Positions 1-11,200 of a stretch of 64,000 bases of DNA are shown in pieces. A program made the translations under genes and the position numbers. The notes below the pieces were generated by a model. That model searched no databases, had not been told where the DNA came from, and worked only from the letters and a program-made list of their open reading frames with translations. The first letter of the stretch is position 1. Every line of letters starts with the position of its first letter. This DNA comes from Brachionus koreanus (taxonomy: Eukaryota; Rotifera; Eurotatoria; Ploima; Brachionidae). The stretch spans positions 2,612,541 through 2,676,540 of the forward strand of contig PJRA01000412.1 of assembly GCA_016987375.1 (NCBI GenBank), written 5' to 3'.

Positions 1-1022
1 TTAGAAAGAAATGAAGGAAAATACTGGCTGATTTTTGCCGCTATACCACCAGCTTTTCTGGCTACTATTCTAATTTTTATGGATCAACATATCACAGCTG
101 TTATTGTAAACCGAAAAGAAAATAAACTAAAAGTATAAATTGAAAATAAAATTGGAAATAAAAAAATTTTGAAAAATTTTTCAGAAATCAGGTGGATATC
201 ATTTAGATTTATTTATTTGTGCTATTTGTATTGGCATCAATTCTATTTTTGGTTTGCCTTGGTTTGTGGCGGCTACTGTACTATCAATGAACCATGTAAT
301 AGCTTTGCGTAAGACATCCGACTCAAATGTTCCTGGCGAAACCCCTAAGCTGATAGGTGTAATAGAACAACGAGTCACAGGCATTGTTGTTTTTCTTTTA
401 ATTGGATGTTCGATATTTATTACTGAAATCCTAGTAGTAAGTAGTCTAAATAAAAATACCTAGAATAAAAAAAATTATTTTTTTTATAAAGTATATCCCA
501 ATGGCTGTATTGTATGCTATTTTCATGTACATGGGTGTAACACCAATGGGCGAACTTGAATTTTTCCAACGATTACAACTTCTTTTAATGCCAAAAAAAC
601 ATCAACCTGATCTTGTTTTTCTAAGACATGTACGACTATCACGGGTTCATTTATTCACTATAATTCAACTCATTTGCCTTGTGATCTTATTTTTCTTAAA
701 AATGAATAAACAAGTAAGCATCACTTTTCCGCTGATGGTTTTGGCATTGGTTTTTATTCGTTATGGATTGAGCTATTTTTTCACTGAAAAAGAATTGTCG
801 TATCTGGATGACATACTGCCAGGAACTGGAAAGAAACGAAAAGTATTAAATGTAGGCGAAGTTAATATTGATATTTTGGAGCAAGCACGCAAAGGGTCCA
901 TTGGGCGAAAAGGAACCAGTCGTGCTGAATTAATGAATAGAAGAAATAGCTTTAATATGAATCAAATTGTTGAATTAATTGAATCAAAAAAAGCTTCGTT
1001 TAAAATTAATGAAACTAACTAG
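1..1022 (+). CDS. SLC4 bicarbonate transporter, gene A (3' part)
   Basis: Exons 1-132, 185-436 and 492-1022; the 5' part lies outside the window. It encodes the C-terminal third of an SLC4 anion/bicarbonate transporter, a plasma-membrane carrier moving HCO3- (usually with Na+ or Cl-). Family signatures visible: [16 protein letters not shown] in exon 1, [12 protein letters not shown] and [11 protein letters not shown] in exon 2, then [29 protein letters not shown] and [10 protein letters not shown] in exon 3. These are the last membrane helices plus a roughly 75-residue cytosolic tail. It is paralogous to the genes at 38484-44490 and 48120-52936. Its second exon equals three exons of those genes (no intron before IPW or after the PGE.PK motif), so intron structure differs within the cluster. 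Splice phases are consistent (0,0). Family assignment is certain; transport mode is not determinable from this part. Confidence 0.93.
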
Positions 1023-1506
1023 TAATTAATGTTGCAATTTTTAGAATTAGTTTTTACAGCTTTTTAGTTTATTTAAAAGAAAAAATTTCAATTTTATAAA
1101 TATGTATTGCCTAGAATAATTTTTAATGAAAATGATTTTTATTAATAAAATATTTTTATTTAATTTAAATTGTTTTATAAAAAAATTTAATCCAAAGTTT
1201 TTTCTCTTTTTAATTAGCTACTCGAAAATGGAAACCTATCAAAACGCCATTTTTACCTAACATTTGCTTCAAAATTGTACTCTACTAGATTTGTTTATGT
1301 GTTTTTTTTTAGGTTTTAAAGCCTTTGAAACAATCATTAAAAATTTGCTTCACATATGACGGCAAAGGATACGACAAAAATCCAACAAATTAAATTTTCT
1401 GAATCATAATCTGTTAAAATTTTATAAATCTGACCTTCCGTTCAAAAGTTCCATTTTTTACTGCTGATTTAACTTAGATAAGCTTATCTCGGTTATTTCT
1501 TACAGA
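1023..1506. other. AT-rich intergenic, no gene seen
   Basis: Very AT-rich sequence after the SLC4 stop codon, presumably 3' UTR and spacer. No splice-bounded exon or RNA gene was recognised. Confidence 0.5.
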
Positions 1507-1940
1507 GTTACCCAAGAAAGCTGCTTATCACCAACTCTTTTTTCACTTTTTTTAGTGATATATGTGAAACGATCGTTTTTACAACAGCAGGCTATCGCCA
1601 AAGCTATCACTCAAAATACAAACTCAATTTTATTTCGGCCAGCATCCAATTCTACTGGAACCATATCCAACATTTTTGGGTATCAAATTAGTCCTCAATC
1701 TCATCTTCAAAAACTTTTTTGAAAATATTAGCTCAAGAACGTCATCAAAAAATCAATATCATTTGGAGAATAAAAAGCCTAAAACTCAAAAATTCTTTGG
1801 CTCTATGCAAAATAATTTTCAAATGCTTTATCCGTTGCATCTTCGATTATGCTTTTATTCCACGACGCAAAAAATATCATCCATTTACTAAAACTCTTGG
1901 ACTTAAATTAAATTTTCTAAAAATCGATACAAATTATTAA
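1507..1940 (+). pseudogene. Decayed non-LTR retrotransposon (reverse transcriptase remnant)
   Basis: In three frames interrupted by shifts and stops one reads VTQESCLSPTLFS, matching the LINE reverse-transcriptase block GVPQGSxLSPxLF, then SDIC, and further on IKSLKLKNSLALCKIIFKC followed by IRCIFDYAF, matching the post-catalytic RT segment of the type IYKxxIRSIxDY. The catalytic YADD-like block is missing. I infer an old, internally deleted CR1/Jockey-type LINE inserted between SLC4 gene A and KIF28. It is non-functional. Confidence 0.6.
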
Positions 1941-2904
1941 TTAAAAAAAAATTTTACTCAAAATTTTTATTAATAAAGACTTTCTTTTGCTTTCATTAAA
2001 AATTTTTTTTCACTTTAGTCCTTGATTAAATCCATTTTACTAACCAATAAAGTTGTCTTCTATGTTTTCGGCAGTTAATCTTGATCTATATGGTCTGTTG
2101 ATATAACTTGATTTAGAAAAAAGCCTTTAAACTGGTTCTGAAAAACCTGTAATCGATAAGAATTTTTGTGCAAGCATTGCTAGGGCCGGAATTTTAAGTA
2201 CAGAATTGGACTTTAATTTTGGACTTTTAAACAACTCTGTAATCAACTCCAGTCGTTTACAATAAGGATGGGTCTATTAGAAAGCCATTCGGAAGGAAGA
2301 AAGACTCAAAAAAAAAACAACAAAAATTATAATTATTGATTCCTAAAATTTAATTCTGCCTTTTAAATCGAATCCTTTTTTTTTCTTTATTTTTTTTTTA
2401 TTTTTATTTTATTGTGTCTTAATTTTTAACCCAGAACCTGTAATCGAATTTTGTACATTTTTTAAAATTTTAATTTTTAAAATCTATTTTTTAAACTTTT
2501 ATTTTAACCCCACACTATACCAATATTTTTGGGTATTAACGCTTCATTAATATTCAAAAACTTTAATTTAATTCCTTGTTTAATCCCGAAGTTTCGACTC
2601 TGGTGTGTCGCACTTTTAATTAGTTATTTTTAACATAGTCGAGGTCTTTGTCTCGGCATGCACTAAACACGCTTCTTCGACTATTAATGCTCGTCTTCTT
2701 AAGCAAGGTAATTCGGTAAATGAAATAGATATTTTTGATCATTTAAAATTTGATAAATACATTTGAATTTAAATCACTTTATGTTTATTTTAACTTCAAC
2801 ATAATCATTTTAGAAAAGTTATTCAGTTTTTTATTAAAATGCAAAAAAGTTATTGTTATTAATTTAGATTTTTATAACTTGAATTTATCAAAATCCAAAT
2901 TAAA
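1941..2904. other. Intergenic spacer, possibly degraded repeat
   Basis: AT-rich. A few moderately GC-rich islands (about 2140-2300 and 2580-2720) look like remnants of inserted DNA, but no family could be named. The 3' end of the KIF28 gene abuts at 2905. Confidence 0.4.
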
Positions 2905-5900
2905 TCATTTTCTTGGTTTCTTATTTAGTATTTTTATAACCTCATTAAGAAACTCTTGAGTTTCTTTGTTAAGCGACTTTTTTGAATAAGAATTGCACAA
3001 TTTCTGCAACAAGACTTCTTTTTCTTCGAAAAGTTCGTATTTTCTTTGAAGAAGAGACAATTCCAATTTAATATGTGTTGGATCAATATCATGACCATGC
3101 TTGTGCATTAGCTCTTCCTCAAAATTATGTGCCTTATTTTCATTCTGACGCAAAATTTTCAATTCCTTTACAGATAAAATTTTAATTAAATTCTTGGATT
3201 TATTTTCAAACAATACCCTTGTAGAAAGTCCGTTTATATTTGCTTTTGGACTGGCCTCCTTTTGTACTGCATAAAACAGAAATGTAATACTTCCCATTTC
3301 GAAAAAATTCAAATGTTCATTTTTCAATGATTTGTATTGAACTATATGAGAAAAATTAAATTTAGCTTCATTTTCATTTTTAGCCATTGGTGTTATGACA
3401 GTTTGTTTCTTATCATCGAATACTTTAAACTTAATCTTGAAGCCTTTTGCATTATCAAAATCATATATCTCACATTTGGATATATTTATCTTTAAATAAA
3501 ATCAAAACAATTCTTTAAATTAAAATTTTTTTAGCTGAGCTTTACAGAAAAGTTGAAAGGCTTGTTCAATAGAGTATTTGGATCATCAGTGTATGCATTT
3601 TCACCCAATGCTTTTCCATCTGGAGAGCACGGTGCAATACTTAAAGACATTGTTCCTATCTCTGAACCCTTTAAAAAATTTCATTAATTACTGCTTAATG
3701 GATTAAAGGCTAAAAGATTATTTTAAGAGTTAAAATGAATGCTCGATGCGATGCAGCATACACTAAATTTTTTTTTAAAAAATTCAAATTATTTATTTTA
3801 TTCATTTAAATCAAAGTTTCCTACTTAAATATTGAGTCCCAAATTTCGGAAATTTTCTGACCTCCATTTTTTACAAAGCAAAAATATTTCTAAGAATTTT
3901 AACGTGTTTTTTAGTTTGGAATTTTCTTTACTTTATGAAAATTAAATTAGTATGTTTTTCTTTTTTATATTCTTAAATACTTCATGTCCTTCTGACATTC
4001 AAATTTTTTACCACAAATCTCCATTTTTTTGGTAGAGGATTTAACCGGCTTACAGAAGAATGTCAGTTTCAAGTCATGCATGGTCTCTTCTAACAAACGA
4101 AAAGCTAAAATAAAAATTCCATCACATTTAAGGAGGTCGTTCTTATCAAAGTTTAATCTAATTTGTGAATTTTTATCCGCTTTTGACAAAATTTAATTGT
4201 AATAAAAATTCAAAATAAATATTTTTTAAATTATTTTACAAAATACTAATTAGAAAATTTCAAGCCAAAAAACATGCTTTGTTATTTTTTTGTAAAAAAA
4301 TTGAATTAGAAAGTTTTCAAAATTTGTGTTTTAAAAGGACTCAAATTTTATGTGTTAATTAATTTGTTTCTATCTATTAATTTTAACATTTTAATTTAAA
4401 TATAAAAATTAATCCGTAAACTAAAGATTTTATCAATTTTCAGTCTTTAACCAAAATTAATTTTTTAGTTAAGGAAAAAGGAAAATTCAAATATACTAGA
4501 TTTGATCTAAAAAATACTTTTAAAAATTTAAGATTACTTTGTAATCACTAATATAAGCTTTGTCTTCGAAATCCATGGAATAAGACAAGCTTTGCAGAAA
4601 AAAATTACTCAATCCAATGAATAAATCTTCAGCAGGCTCCCAGAATGGATCCTCTTCTTTTTTCATTCGTAATAAAAAGTCTTCACCTTCTAAATAACGC
4701 TGATACAAGTCTTGCATCAAATATTTTCTATTCATCAATTTGCCTTTGTCCCAAAGCCAAATATTCATAGTCTGAAGATTGGTCATCTTTATCATTACTC
4801 TTTAAAAAAAATTGTCTATTTTATTATCTCATTATTTTAAAATTTACTTTTGTCCATTAGAAGATTTCGAATTATAATCTTCGAAAGCTAATGCAGGCAC
4901 TATAATTATTTCGAATAGCCTATGCCTGTTTAATTCATCTGATATGGCATTCACTTCACTAACTGTTGGGAGAAGTTCAATAATTTCTTCTTGTATCAAT
5001 TTTTGCTCTTTGGTTAAAGCTGTATTTTTGGTTGAGTATCCTTTAGCTTCAGCTATTTCTTTCTGAGCTTGCTCCCATGTAACATGTTTTTCTTTCGATA
5101 CAGCTTTACTAGGATTAATGAAAACGTAGAAATTTGATGATCCTTTTTAAAATTAAGTCTGAAAAAAAATATTCTTAAATTATTAGCTTTACCAAAAAGA
5201 ATTCGATCATTATGATTAAGCTCAATTTCATGTTGAACATTGATCCCATTTACTTTTACTTTGGCACCAACTTGAGGAACATTTAGAGTGAAATTATTTT
5301 TTTTGTTAAAAATAACTGCATGATCACTCAAAATTCCCAGTCCTGTTAGCTTAATTTTTGAGTTTTCTGATCTACCTATCTTGGTCTCTTTGTCATCCAA
5401 AAAATGGCATATAACATAGGACAAAATAGGATCTTCATTTAAATTAGTCAAATAGGAAATTTTGTGCTTTCGTTCTTCTTTTAATTGATTCTCTTTTGTT
5501 TCTGTGGCAGTTTCTAGTTGCGCTTTTTCAAGCTATTAAAAAATATTAAAATATTTTTTTTTGTTTCTAAATTTTCTAATCGATTATACCCGTTCTTTAA
5601 AACTTATATTTGTATCCTTGATTATTTGTTGATTGACTTCCATTTGAGCTTTAATTTCTTCAAACATTTTTTTTTTTAGTTCCTCAATTTCTTATTAAAA
5701 AAAAAAGCTATTTATAATTGAATTTATTTATTTTTTTATCTTGCGATTGCAGAAAGAAGCTTCTTTAGATTGAACAAATAATAATTAACCAAAAAAATTT
5801 TTTTATTTTTTTTTATTTAATTTAAGAAGTTCTTGAATTTAATTTAATGTAATGATCGGGTATTATGTAAGGTACCGCTAGTTGCGGCCAATAAAATGGT

Positions 5901-8900
5901 GTTGGTCGTTTTGATGGTCGTGTACAAAAATAGAATTAAAAAAAATTTCAAATATAAAAATTTGATAAAAGAAAAAAGTTAAAATATATAAAAAAAATTT
6001 TTTTTTTTGAATTTAGTTGGAAACAATTTAATATCCACATCCATTGTTTTATCCAAGAAAGTCATGTCTGACCAATTTATCGGAAACCATGAATTTTATT
6101 TCTGAAAGGATAGCTGATACCATTTATACAGATTTCGCAAAAGCTTTTGATAAAGTCAATCAAAGAAAGCTTCTATATAAACTCATATTACATATTGCCA
6201 ACAAAAATCCAGAGTTTAATTGAGTCAAAAATCGAAAGGCATTTGTGTATTTATATACACAGTTATTTAAAATGGTACACTCAACTCAAAAATGTTAAAA
6301 CTAAAGCATTCATAATTTTAGGTTTATTTTTAAAAGCAATCCTTTGAGCGAGACTATCAAATTATTGTATTGTTCAATTGTTATACTGCACATAGAGTAG
6401 TGTGCTGTCAGTGAGAAAGACAAAAATGAACTAGAAAGATTTCAATAAAGAGCAACAAAGTTGGTTCCAAAATTACGTGATTTGGATTATCAACAACGTT
6501 TGTCAAGGCTAGATTTAGCAACTTGAGTTCAAGAAGACTAAGAGGAGATTTAATTCAGATGTACAAATTGGTAAACAGTTATCAAATAATTAAATTTAAT
6601 AAAGAAATCTGGTAGCTGAAGATATGAATTTTGGATAAATAGCTATTGTCTAAGACGTGAATAAAGAATCGTCTTCCTAGATATAATTCTTTTACAAATA
6701 GAGTCGTAAATAGGTGGAATGAACTCCCACAAAATGTGGTAAAAGCTAAGAATCTGAAAAGTTTCAAAGCGAGACTTCATGGTTGGATTGTGAAACAAAA
6801 AGAAGCGACCGCCGCTGCTCTCTAGAGCTATGCTAAGATAACATTTAAGCTGCAGTTTAAAAGCAACTACTACTACTATAATATTGAAATTAAAGATATA
6901 TAATGATGTTTAAAAGATGCCGCTTTAATTTGTTGAAAATTAATAGTGTTGTAAATTAAATTAATCTTTTATTTTTCTTAACTTGCCTCACTCGAAAATG
7001 TTGGAGTGAAAAAATTGAAAAAAAATATAATTTTTAATTTCTAATCTCAAAATATCAATTAAATGAAGAAAAAATTAAAGATTCACCTTCCTTATTGTAA
7101 GAAGCACCAGACTTTTGATCAATAACATTGACAGATAATTTTCCACTTTCAATCATCGCTTTCAATTTTTCATTTTCTTCCTTTAAAAAAATATTTTTCA
7201 AAATCATATTTAGAAATCAATTTCATTCTACTTTTAATTGTCTGATTAGTTTATCTACAGGATTTTCATTGACTACAGCTTTTGTTTTAATTCTTTTTGC
7301 TCTATCTGCATAGCGCAATGTTGATAAAGTTTCACCATAATTTATATCAGCCGGTGAAAGAGCGGCAATCATAATTGTTTTACTTTATAAAATTCTAAAC
7401 TAAACAGAAAAGATATTTAATTGAATAAACCTATTTCCTCCAAGAGCATTTTGTAGTAATTTAGTCAAAACTGAATCTCTGTAAGGAACGACAATTTTTT
7501 TTTTTGATCCCATGGAGATATCAGCCAAAGCCTTTTTTAATTAGAATTTAAATAAAAAAAAAAAAGTTTTTTTTTTAAATTACTGATATGACATTTCCAA
7601 GGGCTGATAAAGATTTATTAATATTTGCACCTTCCTTTAGTCTATCACCAGTAGCACCAGTGCTATCTGCTCTTTCCGAGCCTGCCAAATCGACCAAATT
7701 AATAACACTACTTTTTTTAGTTTCACCCCCAGCAGAATTTAATATTTGATCAAACGTTATTGTCACAATGGTATGAGCTCTAGAACTTGTAGCGTTCATG
7801 TGAGTTGACGCTACTGTTCGATTAGCTGTTCCTTCTTCAATTCTTCTCTCAATTTCTTTGTAACTACCAACTGGTATACGCTTCAAATCTTGTGCATAAA
7901 AATATCCCTGACTCGGATGCTGTCTAACTTGAAGGCCTCCTTTTTGATTATTTTTGTTCAATAAATCGTTTACTTGTTCATTATAAATTTCGAGCATTGA
8001 AAAAGTGACTTCGAACTTTTTCTAATTTAAAAATTTTAAAAAAATGCTAAAAATAAAGAATTTTAATAATAACCTCTTGATTTTTAGATATTTTATCAAA
8101 AAGAGCCTCACATGTTATAGGAACAATGCCCCTTAAAAAAAAGATTAGTGATATGAAAAATTAGCACAAATTTAATACTTGTTAACGCCATAGCCAACCA
8201 TTGAATAAGACTTTCCAGAGCCAGTTTGTCCATATGCAAACAGAGAGCAATTAAAACCTTCGAATGCGTTTTGGAGAACGCCAGTGCCCAAATCATCAAA
8301 AACTTTTTGTTGTGAAGCATAATTGGAATTTAGAGAGTCAGGAGCCAGCAATCCATCAGGTCTTTCGATAAATCCATCGTGAGACCTTGAATATTTAGAA
8401 ATATTTCAAATATTCCAATATTTATGATTTGTAAAAAATTACCAATACGAATGATCAAATGAAAACTGGAATAAAAAGGTAAAATAAATTAAAATTTTGA
8501 AAAATTTTCTTTAATATTTGTTGTGTGTTTTGTAGAATAAGTTTACTTGAAAAATTGCAGTAACTTCTACAATTATTTACTACATATTAAAAATTGAAAA
8601 AGAAAAAACTCTGGATATGTTAACAAAAATTAAAATGAATTCAATTAATTGATTTGAAAATTCTTTTATTGATTAAACTCTAAATTAATATTTTCTTTCT
8701 TTTAATTGTCTTAATTTACTATCTATTATTTCTGCTTTAAAATTTTAAATTCATTTCATTTAATATGTTATTTAATATGATTAACGTAATTGTTATATTA
8801 TTAAGACATATCATTAATAATATTTAGACATGTGTTTTAATATCGAACACTAGTTTAAAATTTTTTACCTGTGACATGAACCTAAAGTCGAAAATGCACT

Positions 8901-10743
8901 TAAATATGCTCAAAAAAGCTGGATTTTCGAAATTAAGAACATGTTTTAAGTCAAAAATTTTAAACAGTGTTCTTTATAAACGAACATGTCATTATTGTGC
9001 ATTATGCCATAAAATGACATTCTTAAAAATTTAGCATTTACATTAAACCATAATAAATATTTCAAAAATCTGAGAAATTCATTTTTTTTTACTTGAAGAC
9101 GATAAATTAAAACAGCATATGATTGATAATATATTTGATTCAAAATTTAAATTTTTGATTTTATAAAGATATATAATTTTTCTTTATACTTGATTTTTTA
9201 GAAACTAAATAAAGATATTGGATTATTTTTTAGCTTAGGACCATAATATAATAGACTGAAAAAATTATGACAAAATATATTATATGATTGACAAAACTTT
9301 TAACTGATAAGTTTATGTAAAAAGAAGAAGAACATATACTTATCATGGATAACAAGGACATGAGAACAAGGATAAAGCTGAAATCAATCTTTATTCCGAT
9401 GATTGAAAATAAAGTAATTGCAATTGAAGAGAATTAGCCAAAAATTACATTTTCATTTATGTCTTCGTCTTGTATTATCATTATATTCTTTTATATGTGT
9501 TGAAAAGAAGCGAAAACACAAAAGAAAAGGCCAAATAAGCAATCCAAAGATTTTTTCTTTCGTATTACAAGCATTTCTGCTAATGATTGAATCATTTCTA
9601 GATAAGAAGGCAGCAATCACTGATATTGATTTACCGAGAAAATCAAGATGGCATAAAGATATACAGTAGAAAAATTCTGGGGAAATTTAATAATTATTTT
9701 TTTTTTTTTTTACTTTTTATCAGTCTATTAATATATTTGTCATTTGAATAAATATTTTAGTTAATTTATCACTAAATTAGTGTTAAGTTTGTCAGTTCAA
9801 AATTATGAAAAAGTCATTCTAACTAAAATGTTTATCAATCAATTTGTTTTTTTTGGTTGTCTGATAAAATGCATTAAATCTGTCACCCTAAAAAGTTTAA
9901 GCCTTAACCTATAAACATATCAGAACAAAATAAAAAAAATCGATCTAGATAAAATAAAACTAAAAAAAATTTTCTTCTTTAAAAATATTATTTCCCAATT
10001 TATATATACCTATTATATTGTCCTATAATAAAACTATCATAATATTTGATCAATATTTAATTAAAATTACTTAGAGTTTTTAAAAAATCTAAAATTTAAG
10101 GAATCATACAAGCAATAAAAATGAATAATTTATTAAAAATTTTTAGTTCTCAGAGCCAATATTTTTAAATTAAATAATAGAAAATTAAGATCAACTTACG
10201 TCAACAAAAATCAAAATAATTTTTTATTTGGAAAAAGAAATTCAATATGAAATTCAATACTTTTTCTTAAATTTAATAAACTTTTTCCATTTTACAAAAT
10301 GTAAATCCTGTAAAAACTTTAAAAAAAAAAGGCAACAAAAACGCACTAAAGATGAAATAATTTTAAAAATTAATAAAAAAGCTTAATAATTTTTGCTAAA
10401 ATAAATTGACAATATCAAATTAATAAGGTTTAAATTACCGATTTTGGTTGCTCAGCTTAAATTAAAAATTTTTAGAAATAAAAGTTAAATATTTTGGCCT
10501 TCTACTTGGCTCATCAGGATTTTCGATTGTTGTTACTTGTCCTTTCATTTTAACAACCAACTTAGCTCCTCTATCTTTCTCTCTACACAAATTTTATAAT
10601 GGAAAATTTTTTTTTAAAAAATAAAAGTTACCTTTGATTAAAAGGACGACATCTCACCGCTACTTTAACCCTTTTAAAATTTAAAAGTAAAAACTTACGT
10701 TTTTGACAAATCTAATGAAAAAAAATTACGATTCCTCAGTCAT
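2905..10743 (-). CDS. KIF28: Kinesin-3 family motor, KIF28 (KLP-6-like), 974 aa
   Basis: Exons (high to low): 10743-10730, 10670-10632, 10582-10506, 10455-10439, 8465-8443, 8385-8179, 8131-8074, 8021-7584, 7531-7431, 7382-7232, 7180-7087, 5690-5590, 5532-5193, 5142-4848, 4799-4538, 3668-3546, 3489-2905. These sum to 975 codons in one open frame. An N-terminal microtubule motor starts [14 protein letters not shown]. The P-loop is GQTGSGKS (residues 109-116, Ser where Thr is usual), switch [10 protein letters not shown], switch II DLAGSE, and the end of the motor is [22 protein letters not shown] coiled-coil neck follows, then an FHA domain (about 470-560, [10 protein letters not shown]) and a KIF28-type tail with [13 protein letters not shown]. 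Length fits KIF28 (about 970). Family role: cilium and membrane-cargo transport; C. elegans KLP-6 moves polycystins in cilia. Intron 5 is about 2 kb; intron 11 carries a LINE relic. Its start is head to head with EFHC2. Confidence 0.92.
3965..4189 (-). other. Unassigned 74-codon ORF inside a KIF28 intron
   Basis: An open frame lies within the KIF28 intron 3669-4537. Exons on either side join perfectly without it (DYK to GSEIG, both phase 0, as in the family), so it is not needed for KIF28. The peptide is lysine-rich and I do not recognise it. It could be an old exon, chance ORF or repeat remnant. Confidence 0.2.
6060..6875 (+). pseudogene. CR1-like LINE relic within KIF28 intron 11 (antisense)
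   Basis: Translated fragments include [20 protein letters not shown] (RT motif A region), LERFQ followed by [21 protein letters not shown] (classic post-RT segment), and [19 protein letters not shown] just before the 3' end. Frameshifts and stops interrupt all of these. The 3' end carries a short tail, aagctgcagttta followed by repeated cta/act triplets. The same tail is seen near 33957 and 35030. It is transcribed opposite to the host gene. Upstream (5860-5940) is a small GC-richer stretch that may belong to the same insertion. Confidence 0.75.
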
Positions 10744-11200
10744 TTTCAAAAGCTAAACTTGAAATATTTTAAAGCTATGGAAAAAATCTAAATAATTCAA
10801 AATAGCTTTAGTTTATATTTGCTTTAGGAAATCGATTTTTTGACTTGAGAAAATTTTTAATAATCAAATAATTTTATTGAAAAAAAAATAATTTTAAAAT
10901 GAAAGAAAAAAAAATTGATCTTTTACAATACATAACCAAGCAACGTAAGGAAAAAGAAAAAATTTTTACGTAATTTAAATTAAGTACTTTAAATCAGTAA
11001 ATTAATTAATTTTTTTAAGACTGAGAAGAGAAAAGAATGAAAAAAAATTTTTTAAGAAGGCATCGCCTAGGCGACAACTTAATAAATTTTACAAGTTTAT
11101 AATCATAGATTTGTTGTGTTCGCACTATATTCTTAGCTAACTTGACTATCATTAATAAACAAAAATTATTTTTGTGTAAGATCTAAGCATTTTTGTCAAT
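10744..11200. promoter_or_regulatory. Bidirectional promoter region KIF28 / EFHC2
   Basis: A gap of 457 bp separates the KIF28 ATG (10743, minus) and the EFHC2 ATG (11201, plus). Both products are ciliary/axonemal in other animals, so shared divergent control is likely (inference). No TATA box stands out in this AT-rich stretch. Confidence 0.5.
11062..11075. promoter_or_regulatory. X-box-like (RFX) palindrome
   Basis: The sequence atcgcctaggcgac contains the perfect 12-bp palindrome tcgcctaggcga. On the minus strand it reads GTCGCC-TA-GGCGAT, close to the RFX X-box form GTNRCC-AT-RGNAAC found upstream of ciliary genes. It is a GC island in otherwise AT-rich DNA, 126 bp before the EFHC2 ATG and 319 bp before the KIF28 ATG. 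The match is seen; its function is inferred. Confidence 0.45.

Noticed and set aside
9418..9669. Plus-strand 83-codon ORF in KIF28 intron 5
   Set aside because: No family recognised and no supporting context; possibly a decayed repeat.
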